Part shown: positions 1 to 6,476 of the stretch, piece after piece | How the letters are laid out: the number at the start of each line of letters is the position of its first letter | Position numbering within the stretch: position 1 is the stretch's first letter | From: Cellvibrionales bacterium UBA3090 | GTDB taxonomy: Bacteria; Pseudomonadota; Gammaproteobacteria; Pseudomonadales; Porticoccaceae | Direction of reading: 5' to 3' | Assembly (NCBI GenBank): GCA_002367235.1 | Contig: DFBC01000165.1 | Span: forward strand, 23,404-29,980 | Length of the DNA: 6,577 nt | Notes under the pieces: generated by a model | What the model was told of the DNA's origin: nothing | Databases searched by the model: none | The model's input: only the letters and a program-made list of their open reading frames with translations | Program-made: the position numbers and the translations under genes

Positions 1-315
1 ATTGTCCTGCATCACCAGTTCATTGAAGGCAAAGCGTAGTTCATGGCTTTCGCTAAACGGCGCTGAAGCAAGCAACAGAATCCCCTTGTCACGTAGGTTT
101 GTGACAATGCGTTGAATGTCCCCGGTTCCCCAAAAAGGGGTAATTTTTTGTAGCCGATGCCAGTTCGTGCTCAGCCACTGATAGCCTTTGCTTGGCTCTG
201 GCTCTCCGTGATGCATCAATTCATTCAGCGCTTGCAGGAGTACAGCTTCTTCCAGACCAATCGTGGCCGCCAGCGAAGGCGAGATGACTAAGGGTTTTTC
301 AGGTATCAGTGACAT
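1..315 (-). CDS. DnaT-like / winged-helix protein, N-terminal part (runs off left edge)
   Basis: An open frame of 105 codons reads leftward from an ATG at 315-313 with no stop before the edge, so only the N-terminus is present. The protein begins MSLIPEKPLVISPSLAATIG, then LEEAVLLQALNELM, a Gly/Trp-containing turn (GYQWLS) and two amphipathic stretches around IQRIVTNLRDKGILLL. That pattern (helix, turn, recognition-type helix, then hydrophobic strand) fits a winged helix. I recall this N-terminus from gammaproteobacterial proteins annotated as DnaT-like ssDNA-binding proteins, in which a DnaT-type domain follows towards the C-terminus; that part would lie outside the window and is not seen. 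DnaT acts in PriA-dependent replication restart, so a DNA-binding role is inferred only. The gene is divergent from the receptor gene at 440. The Shine-Dalgarno is weak (AAAGTGG a few bases before the ATG). The coding call is firm; the family name is moderate. Confidence 0.7.
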   Translation of the reverse strand, partial: MSLIPEKPLVISPSLAATIGLEEAVLLQALNELMHHGEPEPSKGYQWLSTNWHRLQKITPFWGTGDIQRIVTNLRDKGILLLASAPFSESHELRFAFNELVMQDN

Positions 316-439
316 ATGGCCACTTTATCAGAAACGGCATCCCAAGTTTAAGAAAAGCTTGTGATGAAATGTTGTTATCTATTACAAAAAAGCCTCGGTA
401 AAATGAGTGGCTTAACAAAAACCAAAGAACCTAAAGCAC
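316..439. promoter_or_regulatory. Divergent intergenic region with candidate promoters both ways
   Basis: This 124-bp AT-rich gap separates two divergent genes and must hold both 5' ends. On the minus strand a candidate sigma70 promoter is TTTACC (402-397), a 17-bp spacer, then GATAAC (379-374), each box matching four of six consensus bases; it would give a leader of about 50 nt. On the plus strand the best I find is TTGTGA (359-364), an 18-bp spacer and TACAAA (383-388), about 50 bp before the receptor ATG. The two candidates overlap, so the genes could compete for polymerase. I see no convincing Fur box or other operator. The promoters are consensus matches only. Confidence 0.35.
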
Positions 440-2509
440 ATGCGGAAATGGAAATGTAACCCACTTCAAGGTGGTTTCTTCCCGACAAACTATGCGGCGG
501 CTTATCTCATGCCGTTGCTGCTGTCGCTTTCAGGCATAGTATGTGCGGGCAGCGAAATAACCGAAGAGGATTTTCTCTCTGATATCCCTGTCGTAATTGC
601 AGCGACGCGGTTGCCACAATCGGTTACCGAGACCCCGGTATCCATGACGGTCATCGATCGAAAGATGATTGAAGCCTCCGGTTTTGTCGAGATTCCTGAT
701 TTGTTCCGCTTGGTTCCTGGTTTTCAGGTTGGACTCAGTTGGCGAGATCATCATACGGCGGTGACTTACCATGGTCAGTCAGATGGTCTATCTCGACGAA
801 TGCAGGTGCTGATTGATGGCCGTGTCGCTGTTGGTTCGTTGTTTGGCATTGTTGATTGGGATAGGTTAGGGATTGTTCTTGACGATATCGATCGTATAGA
901 AGTAGTCAGAGGGTCGGCAGGTGTTGCCTACGGGTCTAATGCATTTGTAGGCGCTATTAATATTGTCACCAGAGAGGCTTATGCCCATCCTGGTTGGAGG
1001 CTGAGTGCGGTAAATGGTAGTCAAGATACAAGTATTGTGTCGACACAATACTCTCACGTCGGTGAGAAATTTGATTATATTGCATCGGCCAGTTACTTCC
1101 ATACCGATGGGTTTGATGATGTAAATGATGAGTCAACGGCACGTACGGGGCGGTTGAAAGGGCATTTTCAGTCTACTTCACATACGGCTCTTGATTTTCA
1201 GCTTGGCTATTCCAAGGGGCCTTGGGGGCGGGGAGGGATAGGTGTATCTGTTGATCCAGTTGGTAGTAAAGAGCCTACGGAGCAATATGGTAATTTCAGG
1301 CTGACGCAGTCAGGTACACCGGGAAATGAGTGGTATGTCCAACTTGGCCTTAGTTCTAGTGAGGAAGAAGATAAATATAATGCAGGATATCTTTCAGATA
1401 TTTTGGGGGTGCCCTCGGCCCAGATTCCCATCATTGTCCCAGGTCAACAAGACCAGGAAATTATAGGCAGTGCATTTGACTTTACTTCAAACCGCTTCGA
1501 TTTAGAATTCCAGAAAACGAATTTGCTCGGTGGTAAACACCGTACTTTATGGGGGCTGGGATATCGTAGAGATACTGTGGACGGTCGTGCGGTTATACGC
1601 TCGAATGATCGTGAGTCGATGGAGACCTATCGAGCCTACGGCAATTTGGAATACCGATTAGCCGATAACATACTAATGAACCTAGGCCTGTCTTACGAAG
1701 ATAATAATTTTGTACAAGGTAAGGTTTCTTCGCGGCTTGGGGTCAATGTGACGCTGGCTAAAGGCCATGTATTCAAAGTGGCTGCTGCTGAAAGTTGGCG
1801 TCAACCTTATTTGGCAGAGCACCTGCATGATGCGTCCATTCGCCTTAATGATGGGTCAGTTTTAGAGCAGGTTCAGGTTTCTTTGGAAAAACTTGAACCT
1901 GAACGCTTGCGTAGTTTTGAGATCGGGTATGTCGGTTATTGGTTGGGCCGGGCGCTTTTAACAGAGGTGAAGCTGTTTAGAGAAGAGTTTGAGCGAGAAT
2001 TGGAGTTTGTCGCAGATCCTTTTTACCCAGAAGTAATTTCACTCTTCAATCCTGGTACTATTCTCGATAAGAATGGTGGGGCCACAGACGTAATGGGCAT
2101 TGAAACTGGTGCGAGTTGGGAGTTCTCTCGCCAATCTAGGTTGTGGGTGTCATACGCTTATGCCGAGGTAGACCAGCACTGCCAGGAGCTTGCTTTTCGA
2201 TGTGCGCATGAGAATGATGCTACTCCGCGCCATACAGCGAGTGTATTAATGTCGCATGGTTTTGGTCGCGATTGGGAAGCAAGTCTTGGTTATTATTATT
2301 TAGACGAAATGGCCTGGACCTTCTGGGGTGGAGATAGAGAATCTTATGACCGTGTGGATATGCGTATAGCAAAAAGTTTCGATTTGAATGGATCAAATCT
2401 GAAATTAGAATTGATCGGCCAAAACCTTGGCGGCGATTACCATGAATTCAACCAGAACAATGTCTTTGAGACGCGAACCTTTGTTCGGGCTACCCTTCAA
2501 TTTCATTGA
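440..2509 (+). CDS. TonB-dependent outer-membrane receptor, substrate unknown
   Basis: A 689-residue protein with the architecture of a TonB-dependent receptor: signal peptide, periplasmic plug, then a 22-strand type beta-barrel. The hydrophobic core of the signal peptide (about residues 19-36, AAAYLMPLLLSLSGIVCA) follows an unusually long N-region, with likely cleavage after A36. The internal Met24 would lack basic residues, so the ATG at 440 is preferred despite a weak Shine-Dalgarno. A TonB-box-like segment (DIPVVIAATR, 48-57) precedes the plug (about 58-178), which contains IDGR and ends in the diagnostic DRIEVVRGSAGVAYGSNAF...INIVT block. The rest alternates polar and aromatic residues as barrel strands do. 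Cys581 and Cys588 may form a disulfide in a late loop. The protein ends LQFH, so the usual terminal aromatic is penultimate. Such receptors import siderophores, cobalamin, sugars or metals using TonB-ExbBD energy. No ABC transporter, sigma/anti-sigma pair or enzyme beside it indicates the ligand. Confidence 0.93.
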   Translation: MRKWKCNPLQGGFFPTNYAAAYLMPLLLSLSGIVCAGSEITEEDFLSDIPVVIAATRLPQSVTETPVSMTVIDRKMIEASGFVEIPDLFRLVPGFQVGLSWRDHHTAVTYHGQSDGLSRRMQVLIDGRVAVGSLFGIVDWDRLGIVLDDIDRIEVVRGSAGVAYGSNAFVGAINIVTREAYAHPGWRLSAVNGSQDTSIVSTQYSHVGEKFDYIASASYFHTDGFDDVNDESTARTGRLKGHFQSTSHTALDFQLGYSKGPWGRGGIGVSVDPVGSKEPTEQYGNFRLTQSGTPGNEWYVQLGLSSSEEEDKYNAGYLSDILGVPSAQIPIIVPGQQDQEIIGSAFDFTSNRFDLEFQKTNLLGGKHRTLWGLGYRRDTVDGRAVIRSNDRESMETYRAYGNLEYRLADNILMNLGLSYEDNNFVQGKVSSRLGVNVTLAKGHVFKVAAAESWRQPYLAEHLHDASIRLNDGSVLEQVQVSLEKLEPERLRSFEIGYVGYWLGRALLTEVKLFREEFERELEFVADPFYPEVISLFNPGTILDKNGGATDVMGIETGASWEFSRQSRLWVSYAYAEVDQHCQELAFRCAHENDATPRHTASVLMSHGFGRDWEASLGYYYLDEMAWTFWGGDRESYDRVDMRIAKSFDLNGSNLKLELIGQNLGGDYHEFNQNNVFETRTFVRATLQFH
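1031..1052. repeat. Perfect 22-bp palindrome inside the receptor gene
   Basis: The half-site AGTATTGTGTC at 1031-1041 is followed directly, with no spacer, by its exact reverse complement at 1042-1052; the centre is a GTCGAC hexamer. The symmetry ends at 1030/1053 (A opposite C). It lies in frame within the first receptor gene, coding SIVSTQY plus the first base of the next codon, just after the plug domain. A perfect zero-spacer palindrome with 11-bp arms is expected far less than once in a sequence of this size. It may be a site for a dimeric DNA-binding protein, a cruciform or mRNA hairpin, or coincidence; nothing in the window says which. Confidence 0.9.
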
Positions 2510-2549
2510 AACTATCTAGAATATTCTGCTGAGCCCCTAATTAACTCCT

Positions 2550-2572
2550 GCGGCGCTATGGCGCGCTTTCTT
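2550..2572 (+). terminator. Probable intrinsic terminator after the first receptor gene
   Basis: About 40 bp after the receptor stop, GCGC (2553-2556) pairs with GCGC (2561-2564) around a TATG loop. Two more G-C pairs (2550-2551 with 2565-2566) extend the stem if G2552 is bulged out. TTTCTT follows immediately. The hairpin is strong for its size but the T-tract is short and interrupted, so termination may be partial. If it works, it separates the receptor from radA and means radA needs its own promoter in 2573-2606, where only a weak TAGACT -10-like match (2589-2594) is visible. Confidence 0.5.
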
Positions 2573-2606
2573 AAACAAATTGGCATGGTAGACTTCGGCC
2601 TAACTT

Positions 2607-2612
2607 GAGGGA
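2607..2612 (+). promoter_or_regulatory. Shine-Dalgarno that sets the radA start
   Basis: GAGGGA lies 7 nt before the GTG at 2620, an ideal spacing. The frame can be extended upstream to a TTG at 2605, but that codon overlaps this Shine-Dalgarno and would add five residues absent from typical RadA N-termini (MAK...VCNDCG). The GTG start is therefore preferred. Confidence 0.75.
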
Positions 2613-2619
2613 ACAATCT

Positions 2620-3990
2620 GTGGCCAAAAAGAAAACGACCGCTTATGTTTGCAACGATTGCGGTGCCGACTACACCAAATGGCAGGGCCAGTGTAATGAG
2701 TGCAGCGCTTGGAATACGCTTACGGAGTTGCGGTTAGGCTCTTCTAGTACACCGGTGAGTCGTCGTACTACGGGATTTGCCGGCGCTGCGGATGGCGCGG
2801 TGAGTACACTGGCGGAGATTGCCCTGGCTGAAATCCCGCGCATAACGACTGGTGCCAAAGAGTTGGATCTGGTTTTGGGCGGCGGGATGGTTCCTGGCTC
2901 TTGTATTTTGGTGGGTGGCGAACCTGGTGCAGGGAAAAGCACACTCCTGTTGCAAACCCTATGCGAGTTAGCCAAGAATCAAACGGCGCTGTATGTCACC
3001 GGTGAAGAATCCCCCCAGCAGGTAGCCATGCGCGCCAAGCGTCTTGGTTTGCCGACAGACCAACTTCAAATCATGGCGGAGACTTCTGTAGAAGTCATTT
3101 GTGCCACAGCGGAACAGTTACAACCAAAAATTCTGGTAGTGGACTCAATTCAGGTTATGCACCTGGACGATGTGACATCGGCGCCAGGCAGTGTGTCGCA
3201 GGTGCGGGAAAGTGCCGCCATGTTGGTTCGCTATGCCAAGCAGACTCATACCGTATTGTTATTGGTGGGTCACGTAACCAAGGATGGCAGCCTTGCCGGG
3301 CCTAAAGTTCTGGAGCATATGATTGATTGTTCGCTGATGCTGGAGGGCTCCAGCGATAGTCACTTTCGTACCCTGCGTAGCAACAAAAACCGTTTTGGTG
3401 CGGTTAATGAGCTGGGCGTGTTTGCCATGACGGACAGGGGGCTTCGTGAAGTGGCGAACCCTTCGGCGATTTTTCTCCAGCGAGGTGATGAAGTCGCTTC
3501 GGGTAGTGTGGTGATGGTCGTATGGGAGGGAACGCGGCCTCTGTTGGTGGAATTGCAGGCTTTGGTTGATGATAGTCATTTAGGTAATCCACGCCGCGTC
3601 ACAGTGGGCCTCGAGCACAATCGATTGGCCATGCTTTTGGCTGTGCTGCACCGTCACGGTGGCATTATGGTGGGCGATCAGGATGTCTTTGTGAACGTGG
3701 TAGGTGGCGTTAAAGTACTTGAAACCAGTGCTGATTTGGCCTTGATCCTTGCGGTTATTTCCAGCTTTCGCGATCGCCCGCTCCCCAGAGATTTAATGGT
3801 GTTTGGTGAGGTGGGGTTGTCCGGGGAAATTCGCCCGGTACAGAATGGCCAAGAGCGCCTTCGCGAAGCGGCAAAACATGGTTTCAAACGGGCGATCATC
3901 CCCTTGGGCAATGCCCCGCGTCAGCCTATCGACGGGATGGAGATTATCTCGGTGCGAAAAGTGACGGATGCACTGCAGGCTCTTGAATAG
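2620..3990 (+). CDS. radA: DNA repair protein RadA (Sms), branch-migration ATPase
   Basis: A 456-residue cytoplasmic protein, close to the usual RadA length of about 455-460. RadA binds ssDNA and RecA filaments and, as a hexameric ATPase, drives branch migration of recombination intermediates in recombinational repair. All family landmarks are present when numbered from the GTG start: an N-terminal C4 zinc finger (C11, C14, C25, C28, in VCNDCGADYTKWQGQCNEC); a RecA-like core with Walker A GEPGAGKS at 100-107 (K106) and Walker B ILVVDSIQ at 171-178; the RadA-specific KNRFG motif at 256-260; and a C-terminal Lon-protease-like domain from about 285, without the need for protease activity. The upstream TTG at 2605 is rejected as the start. 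Neighbours are two unrelated receptor genes, with hairpins on either side suggesting it is transcribed alone or nearly so. Identification is secure; no residue of the key motifs is missing. Confidence 0.98.
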   Translation: MAKKKTTAYVCNDCGADYTKWQGQCNECSAWNTLTELRLGSSSTPVSRRTTGFAGAADGAVSTLAEIALAEIPRITTGAKELDLVLGGGMVPGSCILVGGEPGAGKSTLLLQTLCELAKNQTALYVTGEESPQQVAMRAKRLGLPTDQLQIMAETSVEVICATAEQLQPKILVVDSIQVMHLDDVTSAPGSVSQVRESAAMLVRYAKQTHTVLLLVGHVTKDGSLAGPKVLEHMIDCSLMLEGSSDSHFRTLRSNKNRFGAVNELGVFAMTDRGLREVANPSAIFLQRGDEVASGSVVMVVWEGTRPLLVELQALVDDSHLGNPRRVTVGLEHNRLAMLLAVLHRHGGIMVGDQDVFVNVVGGVKVLETSADLALILAVISSFRDRPLPRDLMVFGEVGLSGEIRPVQNGQERLREAAKHGFKRAIIPLGNAPRQPIDGMEIISVRKVTDALQALE

Positions 3991-3999
3991 CCCTTTTTT
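3978..3999 (+). terminator. Possible weak terminator overlapping the radA stop
   Basis: GGCT (3978-3981) can pair with AGCC (3989-3992) around a 7-nt loop, followed by C and a run of six T (3994-3999). The stop codon TAG lies at the foot of the hairpin. The stem is only four pairs, so this is a weak candidate. A second run of eight T (4034-4041) follows a very short GCC/GGC stem (4017-4019 with 4028-4030) and may add to termination. No better hairpin lies between radA and the next promoter. Confidence 0.35.
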
Positions 4000-4046
4000 C
4001 TTGCTTGAAATCCCCCGCCTTTCTGTTGGCACGTTTTTTTTCATTA

Positions 4047-4075
4047 TTGACATTAGCCTGAAGTGGGCGTAATTT
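4047..4075 (+). promoter_or_regulatory. Sigma70-type promoter for the riboswitch-btuB transcript
   Basis: A perfect -35 hexamer TTGACA (4047-4052), a 17-bp spacer and TAATTT (4070-4075), which keeps the first, second and last consensus bases of the -10. The run of eight T just upstream may act like an UP element. Transcription would begin near 4082, about 15 nt before the first recognisable riboswitch element, so position and direction agree with the leader RNA. This is the best promoter match I found in the window. Confidence 0.7.
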
Positions 4076-4096
4076 GCTTCGCCTTGCTTATGCAAT

Positions 4097-4356
4097 AGGT
4101 TCTCAGCTGGCATGTCTGCGAGTTGAGTGAAACGGGAAATCGGTGCGTTGATTCTTTAACCAAGATCAATTATTCCGGTACTGCCCCCGCAACGGTAATT
4201 GAGTGAGTCTGCTGACCATTAAGTCATCTGTAGGCTCAAGCGCTAGGTCAAAAGCCACTGTGTCATCTTTGATATGGGAAGGCGATTTAGCAGGGAAACC
4301 GCTCATAAGTCCGGAGACCGGCCTGTCGCTATGCAAACGAACCGCGGGGTGCGGTT
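4097..4356 (+). promoter_or_regulatory. Cobalamin (adenosylcobalamin) riboswitch
   Basis: The conserved blocks of a cobalamin riboswitch appear in order: GGTTCTCAGCTGGCATG (4099-4115), AAACGGGAA (4130-4138), CGGTGCG (4141-4147), ACTGCCCCCGCAACGGTAA (4180-4198), AAAGCCACTG (4251-4260), GGGAAGGCG (4276-4284), GCAGGGAAACC (4290-4300) and the B12 box AGTCCGGAGACCGGCC (4308-4323). Downstream, ACCGC/GCGGT (4341-4345 with 4351-4355) forms the P13 hairpin. GCGGGG in it (4344-4349) is exactly complementary to CCCCGC of L5 (4185-4190), so the L5-L13 kissing contact that couples ligand binding to gene control is intact. Coenzyme B12 is the expected ligand for this class. The element lies between a good promoter and a BtuB-type receptor gene, the standard arrangement for feedback repression of B12 uptake. 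No intrinsic terminator follows, so control is probably translational. Boundaries are approximate. Confidence 0.96.
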
Positions 4357-4428
4357 GTGTTGGTTTTGGCGTTTGGTCTTTTGGGTTTCATCTTGTTGAC
4401 TCTTCTGTAGCCGCTACTTCGCAAATGT

Positions 4429-4479
4429 ATCTCTGTGGATTTTATTCACTACGCGTTCGGGGATGAACGCCGGAGAGAT
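4429..4479 (+). promoter_or_regulatory. Putative expression platform: three-way junction over the btuB Shine-Dalgarno
   Basis: ATCTCT (4429-4434) is complementary to AGAGAT (4474-4479), which covers most of the GGAGAG Shine-Dalgarno (4472-4477). Inside this outer stem two hairpins fit end to end: GTGGA/TTCAC (4435-4439 with 4445-4449, one G-U pair) and GCGTTC/GAACGC (4453-4458 with 4465-4470). Together they make a compact three-way junction that would hide the ribosome binding site. No T-tract follows, so this is not a terminator. It was folded by eye; the pairings are exact, but formation in the cell and dependence on B12 are inferred. Confidence 0.45.
4472..4477 (+). promoter_or_regulatory. 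Shine-Dalgarno that sets the btuB start
   Basis: GGAGAG ends 6 nt before the ATG at 4484, a near-ideal arrangement. The in-frame ATG at 4463 lies upstream of this site and has only GGGG directly against it. Starting at 4484 also places the Lys and the hydrophobic core right at the N-terminus, as a signal peptide requires. Confidence 0.8.
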
Positions 4480-4483
4480 CTTG

Positions 4484-6427
4484 ATGAAATACCTTTCCCT
4501 TGCCACTTTGTTGGCTGTTACCACTGTGTCCCACTCTTACACTTATGCTCAGACAACTGAAAATATCCCAGCGGATATGAAGGAAATTGTTGTTACGGCA
4601 TCCTTTCAACCTATTCAGATCCAGCAATCGGGCAACGCCATTTCGGTGATTTCGGCTAAAGATATAGAAAATTCTCATGCCACTATGGTGAGTGATTTGC
4701 TGCGTGATGTGCCTGGATTAGCAATTAGTAGAAATGGCGTGCTTGGCTCATCAACACAGCTAAGAATGCGTGGCGCAGAGGCCAATCATGTATTGGTGAT
4801 GATTGATGGTATAGAGGTAAACGACCCCTCTCAGGGGGACGAATTCAATTGGGCGCACTTGCCGGCAGCGGGTATAGAGCGGATTGAAATTGTGCGCGGC
4901 CCTCAAAGTGCATTGTGGGGAAGTGATGCTGTAGCTGGCGTGGTAAATATCATGACCCGAAAAGCAAGTAAACCGCTGCAGGGGAGTATTTATTCTGAAG
5001 CGGGCAGTCACGGAACCAACCACTCAGGGTTTAGTTTGGGCGGCAGTGGCGATGCCTACCATGTTAATTTAAGTGGCTCCCATGTTTCTTCCGACGGTGA
5101 AAACATCTCCCGTCATGGGGGAGAAGAAGATGGCTACAGAAATACAACGGTAAATCTGAATGCGGGTTGGCAGCTTCTAGATAACCTGTCTTTGTCTCTT
5201 ATAGGTCGTCAGACTGAGGGAGAAAATGAATTTGATGAGATAGATTCTTTCGTTACCGGTCTTCCTCAGGATGCAGACAAAGAGTCTGAATTTAGGCAGC
5301 GTTTTGGCCGGCTTCAGGCGGATTTGTCCCTATTCGATGATCACTGGCAGCAGCGCGTAGCGGTGTCGGTCAGTCGCCATAATAATGATGAGTTTACCGA
5401 TGGCGGTCTGACTGGAGACAAGTCAATTCGAAAGAAACAATACAGTTACTTAAGTAGTTTGAATTGGGCCGATAACACGCAGCAGTTATCATTTTTGGCT
5501 GAACATGAAACTGAAGATTTTAGCCAGCGCGGTACGGTTCAGTTCTGGGGGAACCCCAATCAGGATCGAAACAGAAGAGCGGATAGTTTGGCGTTAGAGT
5601 ACCGGGTGACCCTGTGGGATGACCTGACCTTGGCGGCCAGTGTTCGCCATGACGATAATGATGAATTTCAAAATGCAAATACTCGTCGTTTTGAGGCCAG
5701 TTATACACTACCTAATGACGATACCCGGGTACGTGCGAGCTACGGAACTGCCATCAAAAGCCCAACCTTTACTGAGCGGTTTGGGTTTTATACGAATTTC
5801 CAAGGTAACCCGGATCTACAGCCTGAAGAATCCAAAAGCTGGGAAGTAGGCATTGAGCAAACTTTGTTGGATGGAGATTTGTTGCTTGGTTTAACCTACT
5901 TCAATGCGCGGTTAGAAAATGAAATTGATGGCTTTGTTTTTGACCCAATGACATTTGCGTATACCGCAGAAAATATTAATGGCAGAAGTGATCGCCAAGG
6001 TGTCGAGGCAACCGTGGATGCCAGACTTTCTGCGACTCTAGGCTTAAAGGCCAGTTATACCTATACCGATGCTACCCAGCCAGATTCAGGTGTCGATCGC
6101 GAAGTGGATGAGTTGCGCCGCCCCCGCCATCTCGGTAGCGTCAGTCTTAATTGGTCGCCAGACAGTCGGTTCAATGTCAATTTGAATGCCCAGTACAATG
6201 GCTCTCAGGATGATTTGTTTTTCCCACCTTGGCCTCAGCCGTCTCGAGTGGTTAAGCTGGACGATTATACGCTGTTGAATTTAACGGCCAGTTACCAAAT
6301 GAATAAGCAGTTGTCGCTTTACACTCGCCTGGACAATCTCCTCGATGAAAATTATGAAGAGGTGTATGGTTTTGAAACACTGGGTTTGGGTGCTGTTGTG
6401 GGAGTTCGCTACAGTTTCGCCCCTTGA
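4484..6427 (+). CDS. btuB: BtuB-type TonB-dependent vitamin B12 receptor
   Basis: A 647-residue outer-membrane receptor, similar in size to E. coli BtuB (614), that should carry cobalamin across the outer membrane using TonB energy. It starts with a clear signal peptide (MKYLSLATLLAVTTVSHSYTYA, cleavage after A22). A TonB box (KEIVVTAS, 33-40) and the plug (about 41-160) follow, with LRMRG, MIDGIEVND and the IERIEIVRGPQSALWGSDAVAGVVNI block at 131-156. The barrel fills the rest and closes with the BtuB-like DNLLDENYEEVYGF (617-630) and a final VRYSF. Two extra residues (AP) follow that phenylalanine. The ATG at 4484 is chosen over 4463 on its Shine-Dalgarno and signal peptide. The cobalamin riboswitch in the leader is strong independent evidence for the substrate; sequence alone would leave related corrinoids or cobinamide possible. 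A PP-loop ATPase gene follows 49 bp downstream. Expression is expected to fall when B12 is plentiful. Confidence 0.93.
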   Translation: MKYLSLATLLAVTTVSHSYTYAQTTENIPADMKEIVVTASFQPIQIQQSGNAISVISAKDIENSHATMVSDLLRDVPGLAISRNGVLGSSTQLRMRGAEANHVLVMIDGIEVNDPSQGDEFNWAHLPAAGIERIEIVRGPQSALWGSDAVAGVVNIMTRKASKPLQGSIYSEAGSHGTNHSGFSLGGSGDAYHVNLSGSHVSSDGENISRHGGEEDGYRNTTVNLNAGWQLLDNLSLSLIGRQTEGENEFDEIDSFVTGLPQDADKESEFRQRFGRLQADLSLFDDHWQQRVAVSVSRHNNDEFTDGGLTGDKSIRKKQYSYLSSLNWADNTQQLSFLAEHETEDFSQRGTVQFWGNPNQDRNRRADSLALEYRVTLWDDLTLAASVRHDDNDEFQNANTRRFEASYTLPNDDTRVRASYGTAIKSPTFTERFGFYTNFQGNPDLQPEESKSWEVGIEQTLLDGDLLLGLTYFNARLENEIDGFVFDPMTFAYTAENINGRSDRQGVEATVDARLSATLGLKASYTYTDATQPDSGVDREVDELRRPRHLGSVSLNWSPDSRFNVNLNAQYNGSQDDLFFPPWPQPSRVVKLDDYTLLNLTASYQMNKQLSLYTRLDNLLDENYEEVYGFETLGLGAVVGVRYSFAP

Positions 6428-6476
6428 CCGCATTCTCTAAAACAAGGTTTCTTTGATCTGATATAGGTAGGTAGTG

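Noticed and set aside
1871..1904. 9-bp inverted repeat GTTCAGGTT / AACCTGAAC with a 16-nt loop
   Set aside because: It is exact, but with loop length free about one such pair is expected by chance in a window this size, and it lies within coding sequence without a T-tract.
2605..2619. TTG at 2605 as the radA start
   Set aside because: It overlaps the GAGGGA Shine-Dalgarno that serves the GTG at 2620, and RadA proteins normally begin just before the zinc finger as MAK.
2670..3911. Several minus-strand open frames of 60-106 codons opposite radA
   Set aside because: They are antisense to a fully conserved gene, lack ribosome binding sites and give proline- and arginine-rich nonsense products.
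4203..4466. An 87-codon plus-strand open frame inside the btuB leader
   Set aside because: It runs through the conserved blocks and P13 of the cobalamin riboswitch, has no Shine-Dalgarno, and its protein shows no recognisable features.
4463..4483. ATG at 4463 as the btuB start
   Set aside because: The Shine-Dalgarno at 4472-4477 lies downstream of it, and the added residues MNAGEIL would precede a normal signal peptide. The ATG at 4484 fits both signals.
5078..5123. CTCCC/GGGAG-type hairpins in the btuB coding region
   Set aside because: Stems are short or need a wobble pair, the loops are alternative to one another, and no function is suggested by their position in the barrel-coding part.
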